A stretch of DNA of 64,000 nt from Raineyella antarctica (GCF_900092135.1 NZ_FMYF01000001.1:62001-126000), one strand, 5' to 3'; positions 52,243 through 62,758 are shown, numbered from the stretch's first letter. Notes: generated by a model not told the origin, from the sequence alone. A program made the numbers and translations.

Positions 52243-54498
52243 GTGGCCGACACCGTGAAGAATGCGCAGGAGACCCCCGACGTCGAGCAGCCGTGGGCTG
52301 AACTCGGTCTCAAGGAGGACGAGTACCAGCGCATCAGGGAGATCCTCGGACGCCGCCCCACCGGGTGCGAGCTGGCGATGTACTCCGTGATGTGGTCCGA
52401 GCACTGCTCGTACAAGTCCTCCAAGATGCACCTGAAGCGCTTCGGTGCGCTCAGCAAGGAGACCCCCCGGGGCGCGCTGCTGGCCGGGATCGGCGACAAC
52501 GCCGGCGTGGTCGACATCGGCCAGGGCTACGCGGTCACCTTCAAGGCCGAGTCGCACAACCACCCCTCGTACGTGGAGCCGCACCAGGGCGCCGCGACCG
52601 GCGTCGGCGGCATCGTCCGCGACATCCTCGCCATGGGCGCCCGCCCGGTCGGCGTGATGGACGCGCTGCGCTTCGGCCCGCTGGACGCCCCCGACACCGC
52701 CCGGGTGCTGCCCGGCGTGGTGGCCGGCGTGGGCGACTACGGCAACTGCCTGGGCCTGCCCAACATCGGCGGTGAGGTCGAGTTCGATGCCTCGTACGCC
52801 GGCAACCCGCTGGTCAACGCGCTGTGCGTGGGCGTGCTGCGGCACGAGGACCTGAAGTTCGCCAAGGCCACCGGCGCCGGCAACCAGGTCGTCATGTACG
52901 GCGCCCGTACCGGCGGGGACGGCATCGGCGGTGCCTCGATCCTGGCCTCGGAGACCTTCGACGAGGGTGGCGAGGGCAAGCGCCCCGCCGTACAGGTCGG
53001 CGACCCGTTCATGGAGAAGCTGCTGATCGAGTGCACCCTCGAGCTGTTCGCCGCCGGGGTGGTCACCGCGATCCAGGACTTCGGCGCCGCGGGCCTGTCC
53101 TGCGCCACGTCCGAGCTGGCCGCGGCCGGCGACGGCGGCATGTGGGTGAACATGAACGAGGTCCAGTTGCGCGACCACACCCTCTCGCCCGAAGAGATCC
53201 TGATGAGCGAGTCGCAGGAGCGGATGATGGCCATCGTGCATCCGGGCGACGTCGACCGGTTCATGGAGGTCTGTGCCAAGTGGGACGTCGAGGCCGCGGT
53301 CATCGGCGAGGTCACCGACGGTGACCGCCTGGTCATCGAGTGGAACGGCGAGGTCGTCGTCGACGTGCCCCCGCGTACGGTCGCGATCGACGGTCCGGTC
53401 TACGACCGGCCGCAGCAGCCGCGCCAGGCCCAGGGCGAGATCGAGGCGAACACCACCGCGTCCCTGCCGCGGCCGGCCGACGGCGACGAGCTGGCCAGCA
53501 CCCTGCTGCAGGTGATGGGTTCGCCCAACCAGGGCGACAAGTCCTGGGTCACCTCCCAGTACGACCGCTACGTGCGCGGCAACTCGGTGCTGGCCCAGCC
53601 GGAGGACTCCGGCATGCTGCGGATCGACGAGGAGACCGGACTGGGGATCGCCCTGTCGACCGACGCGAACGGCCGCTTCACCTGGCTCAACCCCTACCAG
53701 GGCGCCCAGCTCTCGCTGTGCGAGTCCTACCGCAACGTCGCCGTCACCGGCGCCACGCCGGTCGCCATCACCGACTGCCTCAACTACGGCTCGCCGGAGG
53801 ATCCCGAGGTGATGTGGTCCTTCGTGGAGTCGATCAAGGGCCTGGTGGACGGCTGCGCCGCCCTGGGCACCCCGGTGACCGGCGGCAACGTGAGCTTCTA
53901 CAACCAGACCGGCGAGACGGCCATCCTGCCGACCCCGCTGATCGGCACCCTCGGCGTGATCGACGACGTGACCCGGCACACCACCGTAGGATTCCGGAAC
54001 GCCGGCGACGAGGTCTGGCAGCTCGGCTCCACCGCCGACGAGCTCGACGGCTCGGCCTGGGCCGGCGTCGTGCACCAGCACCTGGGTGGCGTGCCGCCGC
54101 GGGTCGACTTCGACGCCGAGCAGCGGTTGGCCGCCGTGATGGCCGTCGCCGCCCGCGAGGGCCTGGTCACCAGCGCCCACGACCTGTCCGCCGGCGGACT
54201 GGCCGTCGGCCTGGCCGAGTCGGCGCTGCGCTACGACATGGGCGTGCGGGTCCGGCTCGAGGGCGACGCCTTCGTCGGCCTGTTCTCCGAGTCGGTCGCC
54301 CGCGCGATCGTCTCGATCGCGCCCGAGAACTCCGGCCGGTTCGCCGACCTGTGCGCCGAGCACGGACTGGCCGCCGGTCGGATCGGCGAGGTGACCGATA
54401 TCGGCGAGATCGAGGTCGAGGGCCAGTTCAGCCTCGGGCTCGACGAGTTGCGCGCGGCCTGGGAGGCCCCGATCCCGAGCGCGCTGGTGCTCGCCTGA
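52243..54498 (+). CDS. purL: FGAM synthase large subunit (short, PurSQL type)
   Basis: 751 aa. ATP-dependent conversion of FGAR to FGAM, using ammonia from PurQ. Motifs: [49 protein letters not shown], and the C-terminal half repeat [17 protein letters not shown]. Length (about 740-760) is that of the small PurL needing PurS and PurQ, both encoded at 34573-35489. The M20 peptidase gene follows after 1 nt. Confidence 0.97.
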   Translation: MADTVKNAQETPDVEQPWAELGLKEDEYQRIREILGRRPTGCELAMYSVMWSEHCSYKSSKMHLKRFGALSKETPRGALLAGIGDNAGVVDIGQGYAVTFKAESHNHPSYVEPHQGAATGVGGIVRDILAMGARPVGVMDALRFGPLDAPDTARVLPGVVAGVGDYGNCLGLPNIGGEVEFDASYAGNPLVNALCVGVLRHEDLKFAKATGAGNQVVMYGARTGGDGIGGASILASETFDEGGEGKRPAVQVGDPFMEKLLIECTLELFAAGVVTAIQDFGAAGLSCATSELAAAGDGGMWVNMNEVQLRDHTLSPEEILMSESQERMMAIVHPGDVDRFMEVCAKWDVEAAVIGEVTDGDRLVIEWNGEVVVDVPPRTVAIDGPVYDRPQQPRQAQGEIEANTTASLPRPADGDELASTLLQVMGSPNQGDKSWVTSQYDRYVRGNSVLAQPEDSGMLRIDEETGLGIALSTDANGRFTWLNPYQGAQLSLCESYRNVAVTGATPVAITDCLNYGSPEDPEVMWSFVESIKGLVDGCAALGTPVTGGNVSFYNQTGETAILPTPLIGTLGVIDDVTRHTTVGFRNAGDEVWQLGSTADELDGSAWAGVVHQHLGGVPPRVDFDAEQRLAAVMAVAAREGLVTSAHDLSAGGLAVGLAESALRYDMGVRVRLEGDAFVGLFSESVARAIVSIAPENSGRFADLCAEHGLAAGRIGEVTDIGEIEVEGQFSLGLDELRAAWEAPIPSALVLA

Positions 54499-54499
54499 G

Positions 54500-55843
54500 A
54501 TGGCCCCCGACGATCTCGCCGCCCGGATCGACCAGCTGCTCCCCGAGGTCCTGGCCGACCTCACCCGACTGGTGGCGATCCGGTCGATCAGCTCCGACCC
54601 GGAGCGGGCCGGGGACGTGGCGGCGAGCGCCGAGGCGGTCGCCGCCCTGCTCACCGATGCCGGTTGCCCGGACGTACGGATCGTGGCCGCGGGTGGCGCA
54701 CCGGCGGTGATCGGGCGCTATCCCGCGCCGGAGGGCACCCCGACCGTCTGCCTCTACGCCCACCACGACGTCCAGCCGACCGGTGACCCTGCCGGCTGGG
54801 CCTCGGAACCGTTCACCGTCACCCGCCGCGGGGAGCGGTTGTACGGCCGGGGCGTCGTCGACGACAAGGCCGGCATCGCCGTCCACCTGGCGGCGCTGCG
54901 GGCGTTCGACGGCCGGCCCCCGGTGGGGGTCACGCTGTTCATCGAGGGGGAGGAGGAGGTCGGCTCCCCGACCTTGGGCGCGCTGCTGGAGCAGCACGCC
55001 GACGAGCTGGCCGCCGACCTGTACGTGATCGCCGACTCCGGCAACTGGGACGTCGGCGTCCCCGCCTTCACCACCACGCTGCGCGGCCTGGCCGACTGCA
55101 CCGTCACCGTCCGTACGCTCGACCACGCCCTGCACTCGGGCCAGTTCGGCGGCGTGGCCCCCGACGCCCTGACCGCGCTCTGCCGGCTGGTCGCGACCCT
55201 GCACGACGAGCGCGGCAACGTCGCGATCGAGGGGCTCGTCTCCCGGCCCGGGCCTGACCTGGAGTACCCGGCCGACCGGCTGGCGGCCGAGAGCGGGGTG
55301 CTGCCCGGGGTGGACTACCTGGGTGACGGCCCGGTGACCGAGCGACTCTGGACCCGGCCGGCGGTCTCCGTGATCGGCATCGACGCGACCCCGGTCGACC
55401 GGGCCTCGAACACCCTGGCGCCCAGCGCACGGGCCAAGATCAGCCTGCGCCTGGCCCCCGGGCAGGACCCGCGGGCCGCCTTGGACGCGCTGGTGGCGCA
55501 CCTGGAGTCCCACACGCCCTGGAACGCCCGGGTCGAGGTGGTCCGCGGGGAGACCGGCGCCCCCGGCGAGGCGCCGCTGGAGGGACCGTACGGGGAGGCG
55601 GCACTCACGGCGTTCGCGGCGGCGTGGGGGCGGCGCCCGGTGACCGTCGGCCAGGGCGGATCGATCCCGATGGTGGCCGACTTCCAGCAGCGCTTCCCGG
55701 CCGCGACCGTCCTGGTCACGGCGGTCTCCGACCCGGACTCGCGGATGCACGGGCTGGACGAGTCGCTGCACCTGGACGACTTCCGCCGGGCCTGTCTGGC
55801 CGAAGCGCTCCTCCTGGAGCAGATCGTCACAGCGATGTCCTAG
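54500..55843 (+). CDS. M20-family dipeptidase/metallopeptidase
   Basis: 447 aa. Di-zinc M20 signature: YAHHDVQP (first His/Asp), GRGVVDDKAGIAVHL, and FIEGEEEVGSP with the catalytic Glu pair. The inserted dimerisation domain lies at about 190-340. CNDP-like dipeptidases share this layout. The start codon lies 1 nt after the purL stop, so it is co-translated. Its stop TAG is also the first bases of the next gene's -10 box. Confidence 0.92.
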   Translation: MAPDDLAARIDQLLPEVLADLTRLVAIRSISSDPERAGDVAASAEAVAALLTDAGCPDVRIVAAGGAPAVIGRYPAPEGTPTVCLYAHHDVQPTGDPAGWASEPFTVTRRGERLYGRGVVDDKAGIAVHLAALRAFDGRPPVGVTLFIEGEEEVGSPTLGALLEQHADELAADLYVIADSGNWDVGVPAFTTTLRGLADCTVTVRTLDHALHSGQFGGVAPDALTALCRLVATLHDERGNVAIEGLVSRPGPDLEYPADRLAAESGVLPGVDYLGDGPVTERLWTRPAVSVIGIDATPVDRASNTLAPSARAKISLRLAPGQDPRAALDALVAHLESHTPWNARVEVVRGETGAPGEAPLEGPYGEAALTAFAAAWGRRPVTVGQGGSIPMVADFQQRFPAATVLVTAVSDPDSRMHGLDESLHLDDFRRACLAEALLLEQIVTAMS

Positions 55844-55877
55844 ATTGCTCCCCAGCGGGTGACCGGCGTACGCCGGT
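55841..55877 (+). promoter_or_regulatory. Promoter and 16-bp palindrome before the nSTAND gene
   Basis: -10-like TAGATT (55841-55846) overlaps the upstream stop codon. ACCGGCGTACGCCGGT (55862-55877), a perfect palindrome, lies just downstream of the expected transcription start and is a candidate operator. Confidence 0.5.
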
Positions 55878-55903
55878 GCGTTCCCGCCGGATGGGGGAGA
55901 GCA

Positions 55904-58900
55904 ATGCCTGCACACGTCGGCGTCAGCGGGGCTGTTGGTGGGATGGAGCCGGGGGAGACGTCCGGCGCCCTACCCCGCACCAAGCGCGGCATCGGCGAGG
56001 CACTCGCCGCGGCACGGTCCCGGGTCGGGCTGTCGTTCCGGGAGCTCGGGCGGCGCAGCAGCGTCCCGCCGGGTACCCTGCAGGGCTGGATCGGTGGCCG
56101 CTCGCTGCCCACCCCCGCGCTCCGGACCGCCTTCTTCGACGTCCTCGACCTGCTCGGCCTCAGCACGGAGCACGGCCACGACGACTGGTGGCTGGCGGTC
56201 GAGGACGCCCGGCGCGCCCCGGGCACGCCGATGGGCAATCCGTACGTGGGCCTGCGGGCCTATGCCGCCGAGGACCATGACCTGTTCTTCGGCCGGGACC
56301 GCGAGCTCGCCGAGCTGGCCGAGCGGGTCCGCCAGGCCCAGGCACACAGCGGTACGGATGCGGTGGTCGCGCTCCTCGGCCCCTCCGGTGCCGGCAAGTC
56401 GTCCCTGCTCGGCGCCGGCCTGGTCGGCCGCGCGCTGGCCCCGGGCGGGCCCCTGGACGGCTGGTTCGGGACCGCGATCACGCCGGGGGAGGACCCGGCC
56501 ACCCGGATCAGGGCGGCCCTCGCGGCCCGCGCCCTGCAGGCCGACCGACCCTCCGCGGTGCTGGTCATCGACCAGTTCGAGGAGGTCTGGACCCTCGCCT
56601 CCCCAGAGCAGCGACGCGAGGCGCTGGCGTTGCTGGCCGAGGCCGTGGAGCCCGGATCGGGGCCGGACGGGACCGCCGCCTGCTGTGCGCTGGTGATCGG
56701 GATGCGCTCCGACTTCTTCGGACAGGCAGCCGAGACCGAGCTGCTGGGACCGGCCCTGGGCCACGCCATGCTGCTGCGAGGGGTCGGCCCTGAGCAGGCC
56801 CTGGAGATCATCACCGGACCGTCGGCACTGCGTGGTGTCACGGTGGATCCGGGCCTGGTGGCGCTGCTGTGGCGCGAGCTCGAGATCGGCGGGGAGGGCC
56901 CGGCGGGCGGTTCCCTGCCGCTGCTCTCCCAGGCCCTCACCGAGACCTGGGACCAGGCCGAGCAGCGTACGCTCACCATCCGGGACTACCGGGCGGTCGG
57001 CGGGGTCGCCGGCGCCATCGAGCGGGCCGCCGAACGGGCCTACCAGCAGCTGTCCGGGCCGGAGCAGGACATGGCCCGCGACCTGCTCCTCGCGCTGGTC
57101 CGGATCGACCTGGACAGGCCGGTGCGCCGGCCGCTGGAGCTGGACGTGCTGCAGTCCGACGAGGCCTGGTCCGTCGTCGAGCGGTTCACCCAGGCCCGGC
57201 TGCTGACGGTGACCGAGGACCGGGTCGGCCTGGCGCATGAGGCGCTGCTGGAGGGCTGGCCCCGGCTGGGGGCCTGGGTCGCCGACAACGTCGAGCGCCT
57301 GCGGGCGCGCGAGTACCTGGCCCGGGCCGCGGCGCTCTGGGTCGAGAACGGACGGGTGGACGACCTCCTCGTGCCCGTCGAGCGGTTCGGCCTGGACCGT
57401 CGGTCCAGCGATGACCGGGAGAGCCTGCTGTCCTCGGAGCAGCGGGACTTCGTCGCCGCCAGCCGGACCCACTTCGCGGCCCGCGAGCTGGAACTGGTCC
57501 GGACCGCCCGGACGTTGCGGCGGCGCAGCCGGGTCGCGATCGGCGCCTTCGCGGTGGCCACCGTCCTCGCGATCGTGGCCGGTGTTTCCCTGGTCGTGAT
57601 GAACCACACCCGTGCCCAGGCCCTGTCCCGCCAGGCGGCGCTGTCCTCCTCCCTGGTGGCCGCGCAGGACCCGGGCCTCGCAGCCCAGATCGCGTTGGGC
57701 GCCTCGGAGCTGGCCTCCACCCAGGAGGGGAACTCGGCACTGATCAGCACCACCGGCCGGGCCCTGCCCCGGCGGGCACTGGGACCATCGGAAGCGTCCA
57801 AGCTGGCGGTCTCTGCCGATGCCGACCTGCTGGTGCAGCCCGGGCCGGACGGGGCACTTCGGTTGTGGCGGGGGCGCGCAGCGGACGGTGCAGCTGACGG
57901 CACCCCGGAGATCCTGACGCTCGACGCCGGTCATCGCAACCTGTTCGCGGGTGCGGTGACCTCGGCCGGTGGTCGCACGCTGGTCGCCGCCGGAGGCATG
58001 GGCGGGACCTGGCTGGTGGACGCCGGCACGATGCCGGCCCGGGTCATCGCCGACCTCGGTACCGGAGCGGGAACCACGTACGCCCTGGCCTTCAGCCCCG
58101 ACGGGCGCACCCTCTACGCCGGTGTGCAGGACGGGTCGGTCCGGCGCTGGGACCTGACCACGCCCGGTTCGCCCCGGGAACTGGCAGCCCTGTCCACCCA
58201 GAAGGACCCCGTCCTGGCACTGGCGATCGCCCCGTCCGGGACCCGACTCGCGGCGGCGGGGGCCAAGGGGGTGTCCCGGTGGGCGCTGGACGGTGCCCAC
58301 CCGAGCGTGCTCCCTGCGCTGGCCACGACCGCCGCGGCGCAGGCGGTGGCCTTCTCCCCGGACGGGCAGTGGCTGGTGGCCGGCGAGACCCGCTCGCACC
58401 AGGTGTCGCGCTGGCGGCTCCAGGGCGACACCGCGGCCTCCCAGCCACCCCTGACCGGCTTCGGCAGCTTCATCAACGACGTGCACTTCTCTCCGGACGG
58501 CACCCGGGTGGTGGTGGCGTCCTCGGACCAGACGATGCGGGAGTTCGCCCAGTCCTCCGGTACCGAGATCCGTAGCTACCCCCACCCCGCCGTGGTCAGT
58601 GCGGCTGTGTACGCCGGGGACCACGTGGTCTCCGCCGCCAGTGACGGCACCGTCCGCTGGTGGCCACAGGCCGATCCCGCCTTCGTCCACTCCGCCACCG
58701 GCCTGTACCAGGTGTCCGCCGACGCCACCGGTACCCGCCTGCTGGCCACCGTCGACCGGAACGGCTCGATCTCCGCGTGGGACCTTGCTGATCCCGCCCA
58801 TCCCCGGCGACTGCCAGATCCGACCCCACCTGCCCTGCCGGCCGGCGAGGCGTACGGCGTGGTGACGGCGGTCGTGGGTGACGGATCGGCCGTCCTGGGC

Positions 58901-59710
58901 GGGACGAGGACCGGCGACCTGCTGGTCTGGGACCGCCGGGGCGACGCCTTCGCCCCGGCCCGGGTCATCCCGCTCGACCCCGGCCAGGACATCAGCTGGC
59001 TCGGATCATCGGCGGACGGACGGACCATCCTGGCCAGCGCGTACACCAGCAAGAAGGCCTTCGTGCTCCGCCGCGACGGTGACGCGTACGCCGTGACCGC
59101 CACGATCGACGTCGACCAGCCGCAGAGCATGGCGCTGAGTCCCGACGGACGAGTGGTGGTGATCGCCGACATCGACGCCCGCGCCGGCGTCTGGACGCTC
59201 GACGAGCGCGGGCAGGTCGCCGGTTCCTCACCGCTGTTCGCCCTCGGATCGACCGGGACCGCCGCCGTACTCAACCCCGCCGGGACGTCGGCCGCCATTG
59301 GGACCGACGACGGCCGGGTGCTCCTCTACGACCTGAGCAGACCCGCGGAGCCGCGCCAGGTGGCCGCCCAGGACACCGCCCTCGGCGCCATCTACGGCAT
59401 GTCCGTCAGCACGGACGGCCGGTACCTGGCCGCAGGCGCAGGCGACAAGCGGATCTGGGTCTGGCAGTGGCAGTCCGACGCCCTGGTCCCGTTCGCCCGG
59501 GTCGACGCCGCCCTGGACCGGGTCAACGACGTGAGGTTCGTCGACGGCGGACGGCGCCTCGTCGGGGTGGGGGCGAACGGGACGGGCGCGTCCTGGGACA
59601 TCGACCTGGCCCGGGCCCGGCAGACCGTCTGCGAGGGCCGCGGTGCGCCGCTCAGCGCAGCGGAATGGGCGGCCCGGCTGGTCGGTGCCCGGCCCCGAAA
59701 CCTTTGCTGA
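55904..59710 (+). CDS. HTH / nSTAND NTPase / WD40 signalling protein
   Basis: 1268 aa from ATG 55904 (GGGGGAGA upstream). N-terminal helix-turn-helix (about 20-75; RELGRRSSVPPGTLQGW). The next domain is nSTAND1: NPYVGLRAYAAEDHDLFFGR, Walker A GPSGAGKSSLL (about 158-168), Walker B VLVIDQFEEVW (about 218-228), then winged-helix and helical repeats. A single TM helix (about 543-566) is followed by roughly 600 residues of degenerate WD40 repeats (SPDGRTLYAGVQDGSVRRWD). The propeller is probably outside if the HTH is inside. Such proteins are seen as regulatory switches or conflict-system sensors; the trigger is unknown. Confidence 0.9.
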   Translation: MPAHVGVSGAVGGMEPGETSGALPRTKRGIGEALAAARSRVGLSFRELGRRSSVPPGTLQGWIGGRSLPTPALRTAFFDVLDLLGLSTEHGHDDWWLAVEDARRAPGTPMGNPYVGLRAYAAEDHDLFFGRDRELAELAERVRQAQAHSGTDAVVALLGPSGAGKSSLLGAGLVGRALAPGGPLDGWFGTAITPGEDPATRIRAALAARALQADRPSAVLVIDQFEEVWTLASPEQRREALALLAEAVEPGSGPDGTAACCALVIGMRSDFFGQAAETELLGPALGHAMLLRGVGPEQALEIITGPSALRGVTVDPGLVALLWRELEIGGEGPAGGSLPLLSQALTETWDQAEQRTLTIRDYRAVGGVAGAIERAAERAYQQLSGPEQDMARDLLLALVRIDLDRPVRRPLELDVLQSDEAWSVVERFTQARLLTVTEDRVGLAHEALLEGWPRLGAWVADNVERLRAREYLARAAALWVENGRVDDLLVPVERFGLDRRSSDDRESLLSSEQRDFVAASRTHFAARELELVRTARTLRRRSRVAIGAFAVATVLAIVAGVSLVVMNHTRAQALSRQAALSSSLVAAQDPGLAAQIALGASELASTQEGNSALISTTGRALPRRALGPSEASKLAVSADADLLVQPGPDGALRLWRGRAADGAADGTPEILTLDAGHRNLFAGAVTSAGGRTLVAAGGMGGTWLVDAGTMPARVIADLGTGAGTTYALAFSPDGRTLYAGVQDGSVRRWDLTTPGSPRELAALSTQKDPVLALAIAPSGTRLAAAGAKGVSRWALDGAHPSVLPALATTAAAQAVAFSPDGQWLVAGETRSHQVSRWRLQGDTAASQPPLTGFGSFINDVHFSPDGTRVVVASSDQTMREFAQSSGTEIRSYPHPAVVSAAVYAGDHVVSAASDGTVRWWPQADPAFVHSATGLYQVSADATGTRLLATVDRNGSISAWDLADPAHPRRLPDPTPPALPAGEAYGVVTAVVGDGSAVLGGTRTGDLLVWDRRGDAFAPARVIPLDPGQDISWLGSSADGRTILASAYTSKKAFVLRRDGDAYAVTATIDVDQPQSMALSPDGRVVVIADIDARAGVWTLDERGQVAGSSPLFALGSTGTAAVLNPAGTSAAIGTDDGRVLLYDLSRPAEPRQVAAQDTALGAIYGMSVSTDGRYLAAGAGDKRIWVWQWQSDALVPFARVDAALDRVNDVRFVDGGRRLVGVGANGTGASWDIDLARARQTVCEGRGAPLSAAEWAARLVGARPRNLC

Positions 59711-59712
59711 GG

Positions 59713-59724
59713 CCGGTCGACCGG
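59713..59724. promoter_or_regulatory. Palindrome CCGGTCGACCGG before the MFS gene
   Basis: 12-bp perfect palindrome between the nSTAND stop and the -10 of the MFS gene. Confidence 0.35.
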
Positions 59725-59733
59725 AGCGGCGGC

Positions 59734-59739
59734 TAGGGT
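59734..59739 (+). promoter_or_regulatory. Leaderless-type -10 (TAGGGT), MFS gene
   Basis: TAGGGT, GACCGG, GTG 59746. Confidence 0.6.
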
Positions 59740-59745
59740 GACCGG

Positions 59746-61008
59746 GTGCCCCACGTCCCCTACCGCCGCCTGGTCGAGCTCTCGGGACGGCCCTTCCTGG
59801 TGGTCGGGTTCCTGTCCCGGCTTCCGGCCTCGATGGGGCAGATGGGCACCCTCACCCTGGTCTCCCAGACCGCCGGGTCGTACGCCGCCGGTGGTCTGGC
59901 GGCCGGTGTGCTCGGCGTGTCGACTGCCCTCGGCAGCCCGGTCTTCGGGGCGCTGACCGACCGCTACGGGCAGCGCCGCATCGTGCTGCTGCAGGGCCTG
60001 GCCAGCAGTCTGGGCTTCGTCGGGCTCGTACTGGCGGCCCGGTCCGGGGCGGTCGGGCTGCTGCTCGTGGCCGCCGCCGTGGCCGGCTTCTTCGTCCCGC
60101 AGGTCGGCGTGATGGCCCGCGTCCGGTGGCGAGCCCTCGTCCACCGCCCCCCGGTCCACGATCCATCGGACCACCGCCCCCAGGACCACAGCCACCAGCG
60201 TCGCGCCGAGTCGCCGGAGTCCGTGCTGTCCACCGCCTACGCGTACGAGAGCATCGTCGACGAATTGGGCTTCGTGCTCGGGCCCGCCCTCGTCGGGATC
60301 ATGGTGGCGGTCGGGGACCCCTCGGTGGCGGTGCTGTCGGTGTGCGCCCTGCTGCTGGTCTTCGGCAGCGCGTTCGCAATGCACCCCACGGGGGCGATCG
60401 TGCCCCGGGGCGGGGCCGGACGCCGCGGTCCCCGGGGGCCGGCCGGCGGCCTGGTGATGGTGTCGGTGGCGATGTTCGCCCTGGGCTGCCTCTTCGGCTC
60501 CCTGCAGACCGCCACGACGTCCTTCGCCGGCGAACGAGGGGACCCCGGACTGGCCGGCCTGCTCTACGCCCTCAGCGGGATCGGCTCGGCTCTCGCGGGC
60601 TACGGCGTCCCACGGCTGCCGGCGGGCTGGGGACTGCTGGCGAGGCTGCGGCTCTTCGCGCTGTTGATGCTGCCGCTCAGCCTGCCGCTGGTCCTGGCGC
60701 CCACCCTGGTTGGCTACGGCGCCGGACTGCTGGTGCTGGGCACCTGCATGGCCCCGTACATGATCACCTGCTTCACCCTGGTCGAACGCGTCGTACGTCC
60801 CGAGCAGCTCGGGGCGGCCACCTCGCTGCTGCCCGCAACGGTCAACATCGGCTATGCCGTCGCCGCCTCGGTGGCCGGCGCCGCCTCCGACGCCTCCGGC
60901 ACCGGCGGCGCCCTGGCCACTGTCATCGGCGCGATCGTGCTGATGAACGCGGTGGCCTGGATCGGCGGCCTGTTGGTTCGACACCTGGTCCGACCGGCGA
61001 CCGGCTGA
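59746..61008 (+). CDS. MFS transporter with His-rich cytoplasmic loop
   Basis: 420 aa, about 12 TM segments. MFS motif A variant GALTDRYGQRRIVL between TM2 and TM3. Relatives are drug or metabolite exporters of the DHA type. The loop after TM4 (about residues 125-165) carries an extra Pro/His-rich stretch with seven His in about 25 residues (PPVHDPSDHRPQDHSHQRR), unusual for this place. The flanking helices ARVRWRAL and YAYESIVDELGF are conserved. Substrate unknown; stands alone between the nSTAND gene and purF. Confidence 0.88.
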   Translation: MPHVPYRRLVELSGRPFLVVGFLSRLPASMGQMGTLTLVSQTAGSYAAGGLAAGVLGVSTALGSPVFGALTDRYGQRRIVLLQGLASSLGFVGLVLAARSGAVGLLLVAAAVAGFFVPQVGVMARVRWRALVHRPPVHDPSDHRPQDHSHQRRAESPESVLSTAYAYESIVDELGFVLGPALVGIMVAVGDPSVAVLSVCALLLVFGSAFAMHPTGAIVPRGGAGRRGPRGPAGGLVMVSVAMFALGCLFGSLQTATTSFAGERGDPGLAGLLYALSGIGSALAGYGVPRLPAGWGLLARLRLFALLMLPLSLPLVLAPTLVGYGAGLLVLGTCMAPYMITCFTLVERVVRPEQLGAATSLLPATVNIGYAVAASVAGAASDASGTGGALATVIGAIVLMNAVAWIGGLLVRHLVRPATG

Positions 61009-61173
61009 GGTACCGCGGCCGGCGACAGGCGGCTCACCGATCGTCGCGACCCACTGACGAGCGGCCGGCCGGCGACCTGCGACCGGCACGGGGGATCTCG
61101 GCACGATCCCTGCCAGCGCACGGGATGGGGCCACCCGCTGGTCGCCCAGGAGGCGTGTTTGGGCACGTGCTGT

Positions 61174-61179
61174 TAGTCT
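61174..61179 (+). promoter_or_regulatory. Leaderless-type -10 (TAGTCT), purF
   Basis: TAGTCT, 7 nt, GTG 61187. Confidence 0.5.
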
Positions 61180-61186
61180 GGCAGAC

Positions 61187-62758
61187 GTGCCACGTCCCGA
61201 TGGCCGGCTGACAGCCGAGCTCGACCCCCAGGAGAAGCCGCAGGACGAGTGCGGAGTGTTCGGCGTCTGGGCGCCGGGCGAAGATGTCTCCAAACTCACC
61301 TATTACGGCCTGTATGCGCTGCAACACCGCGGCCAGGAGTCGGCGGGGATCGCCGTCTCGAACGGCTCGCAGATCATGGTGTTCAAGGACATGGGGCTGG
61401 TGTCCCAGGTGTTCGACGAGGGCACGCTGAGCTCCCTGCAGGGTGATCTCGCCATCGGCCACGCCCGCTACTCCACCACCGGGGCGAGTGTGTGGAACAA
61501 CGCGCAGCCGACCTTCCGGGCGAGCACCAACTACGGCATCACGTTGGGCCACAACGGCAACCTCACCAACACCGACCAGTTGGAGGCATGGCTGCACGAG
61601 CGCCGTCCGGCCGAGGAGGTGCCGCACAAGAACTCGATGGACTCCACCAACGACACCTCCATCGTCACCGCACTGATCGCCACGTACGACGACCTCCCGC
61701 TGGGCCAGGCTGCGCTGCAGGTCCTGCCGCACCTTCGGGGCGCGTTCTCGCTGGTGTTCATGGACGAGAAGACCCTGTACGCCGCCCGCGACCCGCAGGG
61801 CATCCGCCCGCTCTGCCTGGGCCGGCTCGAGCGCGGCTGGGTGGTCGCCTCGGAGACCTGCGCCCTCGACATCGTCGGCGCCTCGTTCGTCCGGGAGATC
61901 GAGCCGGGGGAGTGCATCGCGATCGACTCCAACGGGCTGCGCTCCAAGCGCTTCGCCGACGTCGACCGCAAGGGCTGCGTCTTCGAGTACGTCTACGTCG
62001 CCCGCCCGGACTCCACCATCTACGGCCGGTCGGTGCACGAGGCTCGCGTCGAGGTCGGCCGCGCCCTGGCCCGTGAGCACCCGGTCGAGGCCGACCTGGT
62101 GATGCCGGTGCCGGCGTCCGGTGTCCCGGCGGCGATCGGGTACGCCCAGGAGTCCGGTATCCGCTATGCCGAGGGCCTGGTCAAGAACAACTACGTGGGC
62201 CGGACGTTCATCCAACCGTCCCAGACGATCCGCCAGCTCGGCATCCGGCTGAAGCTGAACCCGTTGCGTCATGTGATCGAGGGCAAGCGGCTCGTCGTCG
62301 TGGACGACTCGATCGTCCGCGGCAACACCCAGCGGGCCCTGATCCGGATGCTCCGGGAGGCCGGGGCGGCCGAGGTGCACGTCCGGATCTCCTCCCCGCC
62401 GGTGCGCTGGCCCTGTTTCTACGGCATCGACTTCTCCACCCGCGCCGAGCTGATCGCCTCCGGGCTGGCCGTGGAGGACATCTGCCGCTCGATCGGTGCC
62501 GACACGCTCGGCTACGTGAGCCTGGACGGTCTGGTCGCCGCGACCGAGCGGCCCAAGGAAAGCCTCTGCCGGGCCTGCTTCGACGGGGTCTACCCGATCG
62601 AGCCGCCGCCACATGCGCTCGAGCTGTTCGGCCAGGACTTCGGGGTCTCCCCGAACCAGCCGCCGCTGCTGATCGATCCCGACGACGTGCACCACACGTT
62701 CACCACCGACCCGGCCCTGCACGGCGTGCAGCTCGCCGACGACCGACCGGAGGCCTGA
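61187..62758 (+). CDS. purF: Amidophosphoribosyltransferase
   Basis: 523 aa from GTG 61187. First step of purine synthesis: PRPP and glutamine to phosphoribosylamine. An N-terminal propeptide precedes the glutaminase nucleophile Cys22 in DECGVFGVW. PRPP-binding loop VVVDDSIVRGNTQRAL. Cys residues in CVFEY, PCFYGIDF and LCRACFDG match the ligands of the [4Fe-4S], Bacillus-type enzyme. The stop overlaps the purM start (ATGA). Confidence 0.97.
   Translation: MPRPDGRLTAELDPQEKPQDECGVFGVWAPGEDVSKLTYYGLYALQHRGQESAGIAVSNGSQIMVFKDMGLVSQVFDEGTLSSLQGDLAIGHARYSTTGASVWNNAQPTFRASTNYGITLGHNGNLTNTDQLEAWLHERRPAEEVPHKNSMDSTNDTSIVTALIATYDDLPLGQAALQVLPHLRGAFSLVFMDEKTLYAARDPQGIRPLCLGRLERGWVVASETCALDIVGASFVREIEPGECIAIDSNGLRSKRFADVDRKGCVFEYVYVARPDSTIYGRSVHEARVEVGRALAREHPVEADLVMPVPASGVPAAIGYAQESGIRYAEGLVKNNYVGRTFIQPSQTIRQLGIRLKLNPLRHVIEGKRLVVVDDSIVRGNTQRALIRMLREAGAAEVHVRISSPPVRWPCFYGIDFSTRAELIASGLAVEDICRSIGADTLGYVSLDGLVAATERPKESLCRACFDGVYPIEPPPHALELFGQDFGVSPNQPPLLIDPDDVHHTFTTDPALHGVQLADDRPEA

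Noticed and set aside
50845-54654. Very long open frame on the minus strand opposite the BenE gene and purL
   Set aside because: It mirrors well-supported plus-strand genes, has low-complexity composition and no recognisable domain; in GC-rich DNA such antisense frames arise from third-position GC bias.
55970-58801. Long minus-strand frame opposite the nSTAND gene
   Set aside because: Gly/Gln/Arg-rich shadow; the plus-strand frame has clear Walker and WD40 motifs.
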